From: Cryptomeria japonica
Lineage: Eukaryota; Streptophyta; Pinopsida; Cupressales; Cupressaceae
Reading direction: 5' to 3'
DNA length: 64,000 nucleotides
Assembly (NCBI RefSeq): GCF_030272615.1
Contig: NC_081410.1
Coordinates: 502,722,442 to 502,786,441 of the forward strand
Positions within the stretch are counted from its first letter, which is position 1. Every line of letters starts with the position of its first letter. The notes beneath the pieces were generated by a model, which saw nothing but the letters and a program-made list of their open reading frames with translations, had not been told where the DNA came from and ran no database searches. The position numbers and the translations under genes were made by a program. Shown here one piece after another: positions 44,360 to 55,943 of this stretch.

Positions 44360-44775
44360 GCAGAACACTTACAACTAAGATGTGATGTGTTTGCTATATT
44401 AGTTTTTTCTCCAATTAGTAATGGAAGATTAGCTTTAATTATTCTATAATTTTTATGTGATTGAAAAACATTTGTCAATGTATTATTATTTTCCCCCAAA
44501 AATAATGAATGATTCGCCTTAATTTTTCCACTTTTTTCACGCAATATGAATAAAATTGCCAATGTAATTATTATTTTTCCCCAAAAATAATGAAATATTC
44601 ACCTTAATTTTTTTTTAAAAATCATGCAAAAGAACAAGATTCACCAATAAAATTAATATTTTTTCCCAAAAGAATGAAAAATTTGCCTTATTTTTTGTAC
44701 AATTCTTATGCAACTGAGAAAAATTTGCCAACGGAATTTAATATTTATTCCCTATTAAAAAAAAATCATCCTTCC
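44360..44775. repeat. diverged tandem repeats, unit about 90 bp
   Basis: Four to five degenerate units, each with CCCCAAAAATAATGAA, then ATTCGCCTTAATTTTT and TTGCCAATG-like words (clear at 44492-44530, 44578-44615 and 44660-44690). A single related word set occurs at about 30011-30045. Confidence 0.5.
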
Positions 44776-44939
44776 ACAATGCCAAAGGTGCAAAGTGTCA
44801 AATTCATCTTTTGCTTCTCTATTTTTCTTCATCTCAGCTACTCCCCCTGAGGAGTAGCCCACTTCTCATCAATCCACAGTGAAAGATCTTTAATTAGTCA
44901 ACTAGATTGATGCTTCAACATCATCTTAGTTGACCTTCA

Positions 44940-45760
44940 GTAGGGGTATAACCCCTAACTTTCCTCTGAGATATTCAAAGGTAGCCTTAGGCAATAGCTT
45001 AGTGAATATGTCTGCCAACTGCTCCTTACTAGACACATGCTCCATCCTGGCTATCTTTTCTTGCACTCTCTCTCTCTAAAAATGATACTTCAGTTCAATA
45101 TGTTTTATTCTATCATGCAATATCGGGTTATTTTAAATACTTATTGCACTTTTATTATCACAATGTATCACCACCAGTTCTATCATAGTCTCCTTGAATC
45201 CTTCCAAGACATGTCTCATCCATATAGCTTGTGTACAATTCATGGATGCAGCCACATACTTTGCTTCTGTTGTAGACTAAGAAATACAACTCTGTTTCTT
45301 ACTAGTCCAAGATACTAGTCTTCCTCCTAGAAAGAATGCACCACCGATTGTGCTTTTCTAGACATCTACATTACCTACCCAATCAGCATCTGTTAATACC
45401 TTCAAAGAGAAGTTACCTTTGTATGGATACCATAATCCATAATCAATAGTTCCTCTAAGATACTTGAAAATTATCTTCACTACCACCATGTGAGTCTCCT
45501 TAGTAATTTTCTAAAATCTAGCCACAATACCAACTGCATGAGCAATATTTGATCTGCTATGAACAACATAATGTAGTTTTCTAGTCATAGATCTATACTC
45601 AGATTCATCTACTAGATATGAATCATCTTCTTTTGATAATCTGCAACCTATAACCATGGGCGTTCCAACTGGTTTACAATCTTCTATTCCAAAAGTTTTC
45701 AATACTTCCTTCACATACTTGGACTGACTGATAAAGGTGCCTCCTTTCATCTATTGGACC
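44940..45760 (-). pseudogene. CopI RT C-terminus and RNase H
   Basis: 45750-45511: KGGTFISQSKYVKEVLKTFG and CKPVGTPMV, the RT connection. Then, with stops, YLRGTIDYGLWYPYKG, LTDADWVGNVD (RNase H start), STIGGAFFLGGRLVSW, TEAKYVAASMNCTQAIWM, VVIHCDNKSAISI, LHDRIKHIELKYHF, KEQLADIFTKLLP and LRGKLGVI at about 44940. Acidic residues D (ADW), E (TEAKY) and D (CDNK) are kept. Stops near 45370, 45285, 45135 and 45080. Confidence 0.82.
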
Positions 45761-46635
45761 TGCAAACCAGTAAAAATTTTGATTTCTCCTATCAAAGATA
45801 TTTCAAATTCCTTTTTCATTTCTTCTGCAAAATTTAGACTCATATCATCATCTCCTCCAAATATGATATCATCTACAAATACTTCTACATTCAATACTTT
45901 GTATCCTTCTATCTTCAGGTAAATATTGCTATCCTCATTGGTTCTCTGAAATCTAATCTTTATCAGGTCTGAATGAATTCTTTCAAACCATACCCTTGGA
46001 GCTTGCTTTAATCAATATAAAGCTTTATGCAATTTGCATACCATATCCTTGTCTTCAGTCAATACAAACCCATCTGATTGTTCAATATAAACCTCTTCTT
46101 GTAAAATCCCATTCAAAAATACAAACTTCACATCCATTTGGTAAAATTTGAATCCTTTAAATTCTGCAAGTGCAAGTAACATTCTAACTCCTTCAAGTCT
46201 AGTAGCTGGTGCAAAGGTTTCTCCATAGCCTTCACCTTCTTCTTGTGCATATCCTTTGAAAACTAGCCTTTCCTTGTTCCTAACCACTTCACCATCTTCA
46301 TTCATTTTGTTTCTAAACACCCACTTAGTACCAATCACATTTTTATTACCTGGTTTGGGTACAAGTGACCAAGTGTTGTTCTTCTCTATTTGATCAAGCT
46401 CTTCATTCATAGCCTTTATCCAATCATCATCCTTGAGAGATTCTCTTACTATCTTCAGTTCAATTGTGGAAATCAAACAAGCACTTTCTCTAATCTTTCT
46501 TCTTGTTTGTACTCCAGCATTCCTCTCCCCAACTATCTGATTTGTTGAGTGGTTCAGCTTAACATATCTAGGTATAACTGGTTTTGGTATAGAAGTTTCT
46601 TCTTGTTTATCATCTTCATCTTCTTCATCTACCAT
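45761..46635 (-). pseudogene. CopI reverse transcriptase
   Basis: Starts in an acidic linker (VDEEDEDDKQEETSIPKPVI), then the RVT_2 domain: [70 protein letters not shown] (first catalytic Asp), EVYIEQSDGFVLTEDKDMV and KLHKALY. After one stop at about 46012 it goes on as QAPRVWFERI, and the catalytic NVEVFVDDIIFGGDDMSLN is intact near 45885-45840. The conserved KSAFL reads KFVFL. Confidence 0.85.
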
Positions 46636-46673
46636 TGAGCAGTATCCTCCACATTGTTCTCCTCTGCATCATT

Positions 46674-47640
46674 TTAAACTTCCAGTTCAATAATCAATAG
46701 AATTTGTTCCTCAACTACATCAAACTTGTTGGTATCATCAAATTTATTAGAATACTCATCAACTTTCACATTAACACTTTCCACAATCTTCTTGGTTCTT
46801 TTGTTAAAGCCCTTGAATGCTTTTCTCTTAGTTGAATAACCAAGGAAAGTTCCTTCATCACTCTTAGGAACAAACTTTCTGGTATACTCATCTCTCTTTG
46901 TGTAACACCTATTTCCAAAGACTTTGAAATAACTAACATTAGGAGTACGACCATACCATAATTCATAGGGAGTTTTGTCACTACCTTTCTTGACCAATAC
47001 CTAGTTCATTATGTATACTACAATGCTAACTGCTTCTCTCCAAAATACTTTAGGTACATCTCCTTGTATCAAAATTGTTCTAGCTGCTTCAGCTATGGTC
47101 CGGTTCCTCCTTTCTACAATCCTATTCTATTGTGGTATCCTTGGTGTAGATAGTTTTCTCTTGATTTCATTCTCATCATAGTACTTCACAAATTCAGTTG
47201 ATGTGAATTCTCCACCCCAGTCAGATCTTAGGCACTTTAGGTTCTTACTAGTTTCTTTCTCCACTAAGACTTTGAATGCCTTAAACTTGTTGATAGCATC
47301 TGACTTCTCTTTCAAAAATGTAACCTACATTATTCTTGAATGATCATTAGTAAATATCATGAAACATTTATCACCATAAAAACTCCTAGTCCTCATAGGA
47401 CCACATAAATCAGTGTGCACCAAATCTAAAATATTTTCAGAAGAAAATGATTTTCTCTTGAAAGAGGAAGTAGTCATCTTATCCAACTGACATTCTTTAC
47501 AAATCACATTGTCTGGTTTAACTAGTTGTGGCATACCTCTAACCATATTTGACTTGCTGAACTCAACCACATTACCAAAATTCAAATGACAAAATATTCT
47601 ATGCCATAACCAACTATCTTTAACTTTTGCAACCAAACAA
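46674..47640 (-). pseudogene. CopI integrase
   Basis: HHCC finger visible: WLWHRIFCHLNFGNV then ICKECQLDKM (about 47625-47485). Catalytic triad positions all present: D in LVHTDLCGPM, D in CLRSDWGGEF, E in NRIVERRN, the last just after a stop replacing the second Gln of PQQNG. C-terminal GKQ/GFLGYS-type block: GTFLGYSTKRKAFKGFNKRT. Stops near 47334, 47127 and 47000. It would insert cDNA if the frame were whole. Confidence 0.85.
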
Positions 47641-47782
47641 CTGCTAACATTAGTATTCAGATGGAATAAGTTACCTTTAGTCTATTTACCGATAGCAATC
47701 AGTTCTCCTTTTCATCCTAAAATCTTGCACACTCCATTCTTGAACTCAAGATGATAACCTTTATCATTTAGCTAACCAGTAC

Positions 47783-48936
47783 TCAACAAGTTATGCAAAA
47801 CAATCCTTCAACCCAATACACATCATCAACATTACTTTTTCCATTTAAATAAATAGAACCTTTACCTTTTACCATACATGGTGAATTGTTTCCAAATCTC
47901 ACTACTCCACCATCAAATTCTTCAAATGAGATGAACTTGTTCGTGTCACTATCAGTAACCCACTCATCACTGTTGTCAATATGAGATACTAAGGCCTTCT
48001 TGTCAGAAAGATCTTCCTTTACTACTACAAAAACAATCTCCTCATTGTCTTCATCCTCAGATTCTTCATCAGTGTTGCCTTCATCAACTGCAACATAGCA
48101 TTGTTTCTTTCCTTTTCCTTTATAATTTCTAAACTTTTCCTTTTGATCACTATTAGGATAGTTTGCAGCAATATGTCCTATTTTGTTACAAGAGAAACAT
48201 TTAAGAGGAAGCTTGACTTTGTACTTATCGGTGCCTCTAGGAAGTTTCTTTGCCAGTAAAGCCTCAATTTCCATCAAGTTATATTCACCACCCACTTCTT
48301 CATTACCATTGCCATGTTGACTTGACCTATACATTTCCTTTTCTTACTGGTGCATTAGATACTGATGCTTTGAAAGAAGATTCTATTTTAGGTACACTAT
48401 TGTCAAATCTATTCAACTCAAAAGCAGTAAGCTTTCCTATCAAAGAATCAAATGTAACTTTATCTTTGTTTTCTAACCTCAATTTTTGGATAGCAAATAC
48501 TCTAATAGCATAAGCAGACAATAAGGTTCTAAGAAATTTACTTACCATTGTGCCTTTTGTTATGGTTCCACCAACACTTTTGATTCCTCCAACTACTTAT
48601 TTAATCCTCTTTCCATACTGGTTGATGTTCTCACCTTCCGTCATCTTCATGTCATCAAACTTGCCTTGTAGGATTTTTTCTTTATCTTTTTGCACATGCT
48701 CATCTCCACCATAGATTACCTTTAACTTTTCCCAGACTTACAATGGCTTCCAATGTTTGAATATTCTCCTGCTCCTCTTTGAGCTAATCTGTAGTCAGAG
48801 TACCAGTAGGAGGTGTGTACTGATTAACAACATGCTCTGAGAACTATTTCCCCATTCCTTTGATGTAGATCTTCATTTTGTCTCTCTAGATTTTGTAGTT
48901 ATCCTTTGTGAACCTAGGACCCTCCTTCTTCGTCAT
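47783..48936 (-). pseudogene. CopI gag-protease with protease deletion
   Basis: ATG at 48936 (MTKKEGPRFTKDNYKI), Gag through DDMKMTEGENINQYGKRIK and VSKFLRTLLSAYAIRV with about five stops and one shift. Zinc knuckle CFSCNKIGHIAANY (last Cys now Tyr) is near 48210-48170. A lysine/acid-rich linker follows. The protease site reads EWVTDSDTNKFISFEEFDGG near 47965: DSG has become DSD and about eight residues (the GCSHHMTG segment in the other copies) are missing in frame. Protease is thus disabled by deletion, independent of the stops. Confidence 0.82.
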
Positions 48937-48985
48937 CTTGGATCTTTACCTCAAGTGGTTAAGCTTGTGCACAAATAGGACCTAG

Positions 48986-48998
48986 TGCTCTGATACCA
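48986..48998 (-). other. CopI primer-binding site, tRNA-Met
   Basis: Minus TGGTATCAGAGCA two bases after the LTR end. Confidence 0.85.
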
Positions 48999-49000
48999 AT

Positions 49001-50506
49001 TGTTATTATGAGGATCATGTAACTTCTGAGAGGGGGGGTGAATCAGTTGTTAAACAAATCTATAATACTTTAAAAACACTTCAAAAACCAGTACCTATAA
49101 CTACTCAAATAGTCCATTAAACTGATTTATCAACCACTCACATAAGTAATCATCAACATGCAAATAAATTAATGATATCAAATCCACACATGAACATAGA
49201 GATTTTTCACGTGGAAACCCAAATGGGAAAAACCACAGTGGAAATTAGCACCCACAAAGTATTTGCACTCTTTCAGAATGTGCCTGGTTAAAGGCCTAGC
49301 CCGATTAGGAGCTTTATAATATGCTTGGTTAAGAGCAGAACTTGTTAGGAGTCACCCAGTGAATGGATTTACAATATCAGCCCTGTTAGGAGCTCTACCC
49401 TATTAGGAGTAACCTTGCTAGAGGATTTAGAACTCAAGTTAATGAGCCACCTGATCAAGGGATTTACAAATAAGACCTGTTAGGATCTACCCGGTTAAGG
49501 GATTTCAAACTGCTATAACTGTTAGGGAACAACAGGGTAAATGATATGATCACAACACTTCCTTGCTTGCTAGTATAGATCTTTTTCAGCTCAAATCTTC
49601 TTCTCACATGCAGACTCTTCAATCTGGTTCGGCACACTCTTCTTCTCAAAACCACCAACACAAAATCTCTTCTCAAACTTGACCTAAATACACTTTTCAA
49701 CTAGGTCGGTTACATAACCCTAGTAACATTCAAAATACACTGAATTTACATCAAGCATGGAAAAACAGTCCGCTAAAATACATTATAGATCATTAAAACA
49801 AATTTCAAGATAATTTCCACCATTGAATGATCATCGCTCATCACAACACATTGATTTGATAAGCAATCAAACCCTTGTCACATTTTGCTAAGCACTTTGT
49901 TGTTTCCCAAGAAATCAGATCCTTGTACGCGCTCCTAACACCATCTTATCATCACACACGGTTTCAAACACATCGTCACTAAGTTATGAACATGATTATA
50001 TTCACCACCAAATCAAAAATCATTACCGGCTGAATATTTGTTACCGGCATACATTCTTCTTCATAGAGTTTATGACAGTCAGTTATAACTCACTCAATAT
50101 ATTGAATTTGCAGATGTGGTTACAATCACATACTCATGCCAATTTCATAAAAATATATTCCACACCACAACATCTAACTCCTCTCCAATTGTCCATACCA
50201 GTGCCTTGATCGTCGCACTATTCTTGCTTACTAGTTTACTACAATTTAGTAGTTTTGTTGTCTAATGTATTCCTCTGTCGGTTAGGCCTAGATGACTTAG
50301 ATGATTCCACAAACATGGTTGCCATCAATGACAACACAAATAAAGTCATCAAACAACTTAAAACTATATCATCATCATCTAGCCACCAATCTCCATCAAC
50401 TTTACCAGTTATGCCAACAATAACTTTACCGGTTATCTTCTCATCTCATCAACATCTCCATATGCCAATAATCTCCTCATTATTGCCTTCATCAAATATG
50501 CCAACA
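49001..50506 (-). repeat. CopI 5' LTR
   Basis: Minus strand from about TGTTGGCATATT (50506) to CATAATAACA (49001). The right edge is a best guess; another TGTTGGCATAAC lies at about 50421-50410. GATTCACCCCCCCTCTCAG precedes the end; the hairpin at 49238-49255 and GGTTTTTCCC match the other LTRs. Repeated GTTAGGAG/CCCGGTTA-type words occur at 49283-49510. Confidence 0.7.
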
Positions 50507-50621
50507 ATATGCCAATAATTACCTTTTATTAATTTTATTTAACCTACAATATTTATCATTGAATTAATTGTATTGAATATTATCATTTTTCATATGGGAA
50601 AAATCCATAGTTGCTTCATCA

Positions 50622-51041
50622 ATGGCGAGCCCTCCTAAGTCTACTGGAGAAGCATCTCAGGCTCCCGTACACTTTGGTTCTATAAATTTTAGATTTTTAT
50701 TGTTTTGATATATATATCTTATTACCTTGTATTAATTGTATTTAACCTACAATAGGCCCCTTCACGGTTTGGCCATAACGTGGATGCTCTCAAGCTCCAT
50801 TTTAAGAGAACTCCTAAGTCTGATAAGGCAATGAGAGAAACGATGGTAGATCCCAGATCAGCAGATGAGGTAATGTACAATTCAATTGCAAATAAATTAT
50901 AGTTGAATGTATAGTTATGTTGATAATTGTGAAGTATTTTGTACAAAAGGATTCTAACTTGGCTTTTGAATTGTGGTTGTGCAGCCATCTACAAAGTCAT
51001 GTAGTGCATCAAAGAGGCTCAATTTTGATGATCCACCATGA
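50622..51041 (+). CDS. possible three-exon micro-gene (71 residues)
   Basis: ATG at 50622. Exon 1 50622-50666; intron GTACAC...TACAATAG 50667-50755 (89 nt); exon 2 50756-50869; intron GTAATG...GTTGTGCAG 50870-50984 (115 nt, AT-rich); exon 3 50985-51041 with TGA. All exon lengths are multiples of three and the joined frame is open: MASPPKSTGEASQAP, then APSRFGHNVDALKLHFKR with TPKSDKAMRETMVDPRSADE, then PSTKSCSASKRLNFDDPP. The product is small, basic and serine/proline-rich. No family recognised. No TATA or poly(A) signal was certain. It could also be terminal exons of a larger lost gene. Confidence 0.4.
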
Positions 51042-52555
51042 CTATAGGATCATATAGTGTTATTTGTGGTCATCAAAGGACCAATACATCTAGATATATT
51101 CTACATTTTTATTGTATATTGATCTAGACATGGCATATGCCATACTTTTGTAAAACTTTTATTGACTTCGCATATATGCCATTTTTTGTATACATACACA
51201 ATTATTGTGCATTTTGATATATATAAATGTTGATATTTGATCCAATAATTGTGCATTGTGTTTATTATTGTGCATTTTGTTGATATTGATATTGATATTC
51301 GATACATAGACAATTTTTTCATTGTGTTCATTATTGTGCATTTTGATATATATAAATGTTGATATATAATTGATATAGTTAATTTTTGCTCAAACAAAGA
51401 CATGTGATTCATTATGTTAGCAATATATCCAAAGCGCTCAACAAAATAAGTTTGAATGACAACAAACATGCCTACAAAATTGTAATAAAAGAGCCTCCAA
51501 CACAAAATCATTAAAATTTGTCTCTACCTAAAATAGTAGTTGCAAGCTAGGTATTGTCAAAACTAGTGGCTTTCTAATCAATTACTTCAAGTAAACAAAT
51601 GTCTTTTGTTGAATTCTACCCCATATAAAAGACTTAACAATTGCCACCATGGAATATGAAGCATTGCAACTATGGAATATGATTTGATAAGCTTTCTCAG
51701 ATATTAAACTACCCCTAGAAAACTCCATGTCTCAATCACAATGAAAGTATTGGATCACTCCAAAATAGCTTCCACTTTTACTAAACTCCTAACAATAGTT
51801 GGATCCTTGTCTGATAAATTTTGATCTCAGCTACTCCATAGACTTTTCTAATCTTTGATCTCAGACATACAATTATTTGGTGTATTTGGTGACTGCCCTT
51901 TTATAAAGTTAAATGAATATTTACCTATGTAATTAGCAATATGAATATAAACAACAAAAATCTTTTTTCTACAATCATGGGTTAAACTCTATTTTATTTA
52001 CTCTATATATCTCTGTGCTGACTTTTCAAAAAATCTTGTACTTTTGGTTTTCTGATTTTTTCCCAAATGATTTTTGTTGCTATGATATAAAGCATTGAAA
52101 TTGTGGAATATGATTTGATAAGCTTTCTAAAATATTGAATTAACCCTACAAAACTCTTTGCCTCAATCACAATGACATTGAATGGTAATGATCAAATTTG
52201 ATCCATGGTAATGATCACTGGATGTTTTTGATTCATTTCCTTTATATCTATCCATGTGAGTGGTGTCGGAGCACCCTCATGCTCGCAATGGTCAAATTTG
52301 GTTTTTTGTCTTGTTTTGTGTTGTTTCATCTAAATAAGGTCATTTGGGACCATTAATGATCATTTGGAGTCATTTGTGAAAGTTTGGGGTCATTTGGATA
52401 AAAGATATAAAAGTTGCTTAGTTGTTGTCAAAATTGCTCAATTGTTGTCAAAGTTTGGTGTTGGATGATGGAAACCACTTGTGTGGTCATAAATAGGCAT
52501 CTTCAACATGGCCCAAGGGTTGAAAAACTTTGTATTGAAGTTTTGAATAATGTAG
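51042..52555. other. AT-rich spacer, no gene seen
   Basis: Short duplications only: TTATTGTGCATTTTGATATA with ATAAATGTTGATAT at 51202-51235 and 51331-51364, and a longer diverged pair (51656-51745 and 52088-52170) sharing GGAATATGATTTGATAAGCT. Confidence 0.5.
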
Positions 52556-55366
52556 GATAGGCAAAAATTGTCATATGCATGCAATGCAAGGTTGCAAGGT
52601 AGGATAAATTTGATTTTGTTCATCATGGGCATGAACCAGAAGCACAAACACATTCGTGTGGGTATTTCTATGGTAGGCATGCTTCTATTGTGCCTCCCAA
52701 CACTTTGGAACATCAAGAGACATACCCTACAGGTGTGATCTCTTAAGTGCCCTAAGTCCAAAAATTTGTCAAACTTTGACGGACTATTTCTCGCAATTCA
52801 AGACGAATATGATTGATCTATTTGAACCTATAGGGTCATGTGAAGCCTGTCTATAATAACCTGTCTTAGTTTTTGAAGACTCAGAGTCATTTTCACATGG
52901 TAGCATTTTTCAGTTGGTGCAAAAACCGTCAGATGCATGCAATGCAAGGTTGCAAAATAGGATAAATTTGATTTTGTTTGTTGTGGGCATGAACCAAAAA
53001 CATGAGCGTGTCTAGGTGGGAATTTTTATGGTAGGCATGCTTCTATTGTGCTTCCCAGCTCGCTAGAACGTCTAGAGCCATACCCTACCAATATGATCTC
53101 TCAGGTGCCCTAAGTCCAAAAAACTACCAAATTTTCATAGACTATTTCTTGCAATCTATGATGCATACGATTGATCTTTTTGAACCTATAGGGTCATGTG
53201 AGGCCCATCTATAATGACCTATCTCAATTTTTGAAGACTCCAAGCCATTTTCACATGGTAGCATTTTTTCAGCTGGTGTGAAAACCATCAGAAGCATGCA
53301 ATGCAAGGTTGCAAGATAGGATAAATTTGATTCCATTCATCGTGGGCATGAACCAGTAGGAGGAGTGTGTCCGTGTGGGTATGTTTATGGTAGGCATGCT
53401 CCTGTTGTGCCTCCCAGCACACTGGAACATCTAGAGCCATACCCTACCTACACGATCTCTTAAGCGCCCTAAGTCCAAAAACTTGTCAAACTTTGATGGA
53501 CTATTTCTTGCAATCCAAGATGCATACAATTGATTTGTTTAAACCTATAGGGTCATGTGATGCCCTTATATAATGACCTATCTCAGTTTTTGAAGACTCA
53601 GAGCCATTTTCACATGGTAGCATTTTTTCAGTTGGTGCAAAAACCGTCAGATGCAAACAATACAAGGTTGCAAGATAGGCTAAATTTAATTTCGTTCATC
53701 ATGGGCACAAACCAGCAACACGAGTGCATCTGGGTGGGTATTTTTATGGTAAGCATGCTCCTGTTATGCCTCGCAGCTCACTAGAATGTCCAAAGCCATA
53801 CCCTACCGACGCGATCTCTCAAGTGCCATGAGTCCAAAAAATTGTCAAACTTTGACAAACTATTTCTCACAATCTACAATGCATATGATTGATCTATTTG
53901 AACCTATAGGATCATGTGAGTCTCATCTACAATGGTCTATCTTGATTTTTGAAGACTCAGAGCCATTTTCACATGGTAGCATTTTTTCAATTGGTGTGAA
54001 AATCGTCAAATGCATGCAATGCAAGGTTGCAAGATAGGCTAAATTTGATTACATTTGTCATGGGCATGAACCAGAAGCATGAGCACATTCAGGTGGGTAG
54101 GTTTATGGTAGGTATGCTCCTATTGTGCCTCCCAATTTGTTGGAATGTTCAGAGCCATACCCTACGGTCGCGAAATCTCAAGTGCCCTAAGTCCAAAATT
54201 TGTCAAACTTTGAAAGAATGTTTCTCGCAATCCAGAATGCATACGAATGATTAGTTTGAACCTATAGGGTCATGTGAAGCCCTTCTACAATGACCTATCT
54301 CATTTTTTCATGACTCAGAGCCATTTTCACATGGTAGCATTTTTTCAGTTGGTGCAAAAACCGTCAGATGCATGCAATGCAAGGTTGCAAGATAGGCTAA
54401 ATTTGATTCCATTCATCGTGGGCATGAACTAACAGCACGAGTGCATCTAGGTGGCAATTTTATGGTAGGTATGCTCCTGTTATGCCTCACAACTTGCTAG
54501 AACGTCCAAAGTCATACCCTACCGACGCGATCTCTCAAGTGCCCTAAGTCCAAAAAAATGTCAAACTCTGACAGACTATTTCTTGCAATCCAAGAGGCAT
54601 ACAATTGATCTATTTGAACCTATAGGGTCATGTGAGGCTTGTATAATGACCTATCTCATTTTTTGAAGACTCGAAGCCATTTTCACATGGTAGAATTTTT
54701 TCAGTTTGTGCAAAAACTGTCAAATGCATGCATTGCAAGGTTTGAAGATAGGCTAAATTTGATTTTGTTCATCATGGACATGAACCAGTAGCACTAGTGC
54801 ATCTGGGTGGGACTTTTTATGATGGGCATGCTCTTGTTGTGCCTCCCAGCTTGCTGGAATGTCCAAAGTCATACCCTACCGACACGATCTCTCAAGTGCC
54901 CTAAGTCCAAAAAATTGTCAAACTTGGATGGATTGTTTCTCGCAATCTAGGTGCATACAAATGATTTGTTTGGACATATAGGATCATGTGAGGCCCTTCT
55001 ACAATGACCTATCTCAGTTTTTGAAGATTCGGGGCCATTTTCACATGGTAGCATTTTTCAATTGGTGCGAAAACCATGAGATGCATGCAGTGCAAGGTTG
55101 CAAGATAGGATAAATTTGATTTTTTTCATTGTGGGCACAAACCAGCAGCACGAGTGCATCCAGGTGGGAAGGTTGATGGTAGGCATGCTCCTGTTGTTCC
55201 TCCCAACTTGTTGGAAAATCCAAATCCATACCCTACTGGTGTGATCTCTCGAGCACCCTAAGTCCAAAAAATTGTCAAACTTTGACAAACTATTTCTCGC
55301 AATAAAGGATGCATATGATTGATCTGTTTGAACCTATAGGGTCATGTGAGGCTCATCTACAATGAC
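52556..55366. repeat. tandem satellite-like array, unit 357-359 bp, about 7.8 copies
   Basis: The landmark AAGTCCAAAA occurs at 52753, 53112, 53471, 53830, 54189, 54546, 54903 and 55260, giving periods of 359 (four times) then 357 (three times). Each unit also holds CCTATAGGGTCATGTGA, CATTTTCACATGGTAGCAT, ATGCAATGCAAGGTTGCAA, GGGCATGAACCAG, GTAGGCATGCTCCTGTTGTG and CATACCCTACCGACGCGATC. Copies differ by scattered substitutions. Short frames on both strands repeat with the unit but are broken in most copies. Confidence 0.92.
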
Positions 55367-55489
55367 TCATAATGGCCAAAAAGAAGCATATGGCCATCTA
55401 GGTCCTCCTCCACCACATACTCATGTATGATGGGCATACTTAGGTACAGTAGGCATATGCATGTACTCATAAATAGTCATAACTTAGGT

Positions 55490-55900
55490 AATGTACTCAT
55501 AAATAGTCATACAAAATTTCAAGTATAATCAAAAATACAAAATGCATCAAAAAATCCCATTTATGCACAAATATACATATACAAAAGTTTGCATATACAA
55601 AAAATTATATATACATAAATTTACATATATTCAAAAATTTGCCTCTAAATATGGACAAATCAGCTCTTGGCTATTTAAATATACAAAAAGATTATTTACA
55701 AATCAGTTCATGGGCATTTATATATAATTTGGCATTTAAATATGCAAAATCCAACTTATGGTCGTCTAAATATACAAAATTTGGCATTTAAATATGTACA
55801 AATCAGCTCGTGGTCATTTAAGCATACAAAATTTTGCCTCTAAATATGCACAAATTAGCTCATAGGCATTTATATATATAAAAAGTGAATATAGAACAAT
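55490..55900. repeat. diverged short-period tandem repeats
   Basis: Units of roughly 55-60 bp with TTTGCCTCTAAATATG, CAAATCAGCTC.TGG and CATTTAAATATACAAAA words, four to five copies (best 55635-55870). AT-rich, no ORF of note. Confidence 0.55.
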
Positions 55901-55943
55901 TCACCAACGATATATACAAAATTCTCAAAATCATTCTACCTTG

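Larger units (their letters stand above)
44780..50506 (-). mobile_element. CopI: Ty1/copia element, near-full gag-pol, 3'-truncated
   Basis: Minus strand: 5' LTR 50506-49001, primer site 48998-48986, gag (48936-48330), zinc knuckle and damaged protease (48334-47783), integrase (47640-46674), RT (46635-45511), RNase H (45500-44940), then a CTCAGGGGGAG purine run (minus, 44851-44841). The final PPT and 3' LTR are missing. Most long frames are still readable, making it the best preserved copia pol in the window, yet stops and a protease deletion make it inactive. Confidence 0.88.

Noticed and set aside
53557-54254. Three plus-strand ORFs of 75-83 codons in the tandem array
   Set aside because: They recur with the repeat unit, differ in frame and are broken in most copies; no conserved protein.
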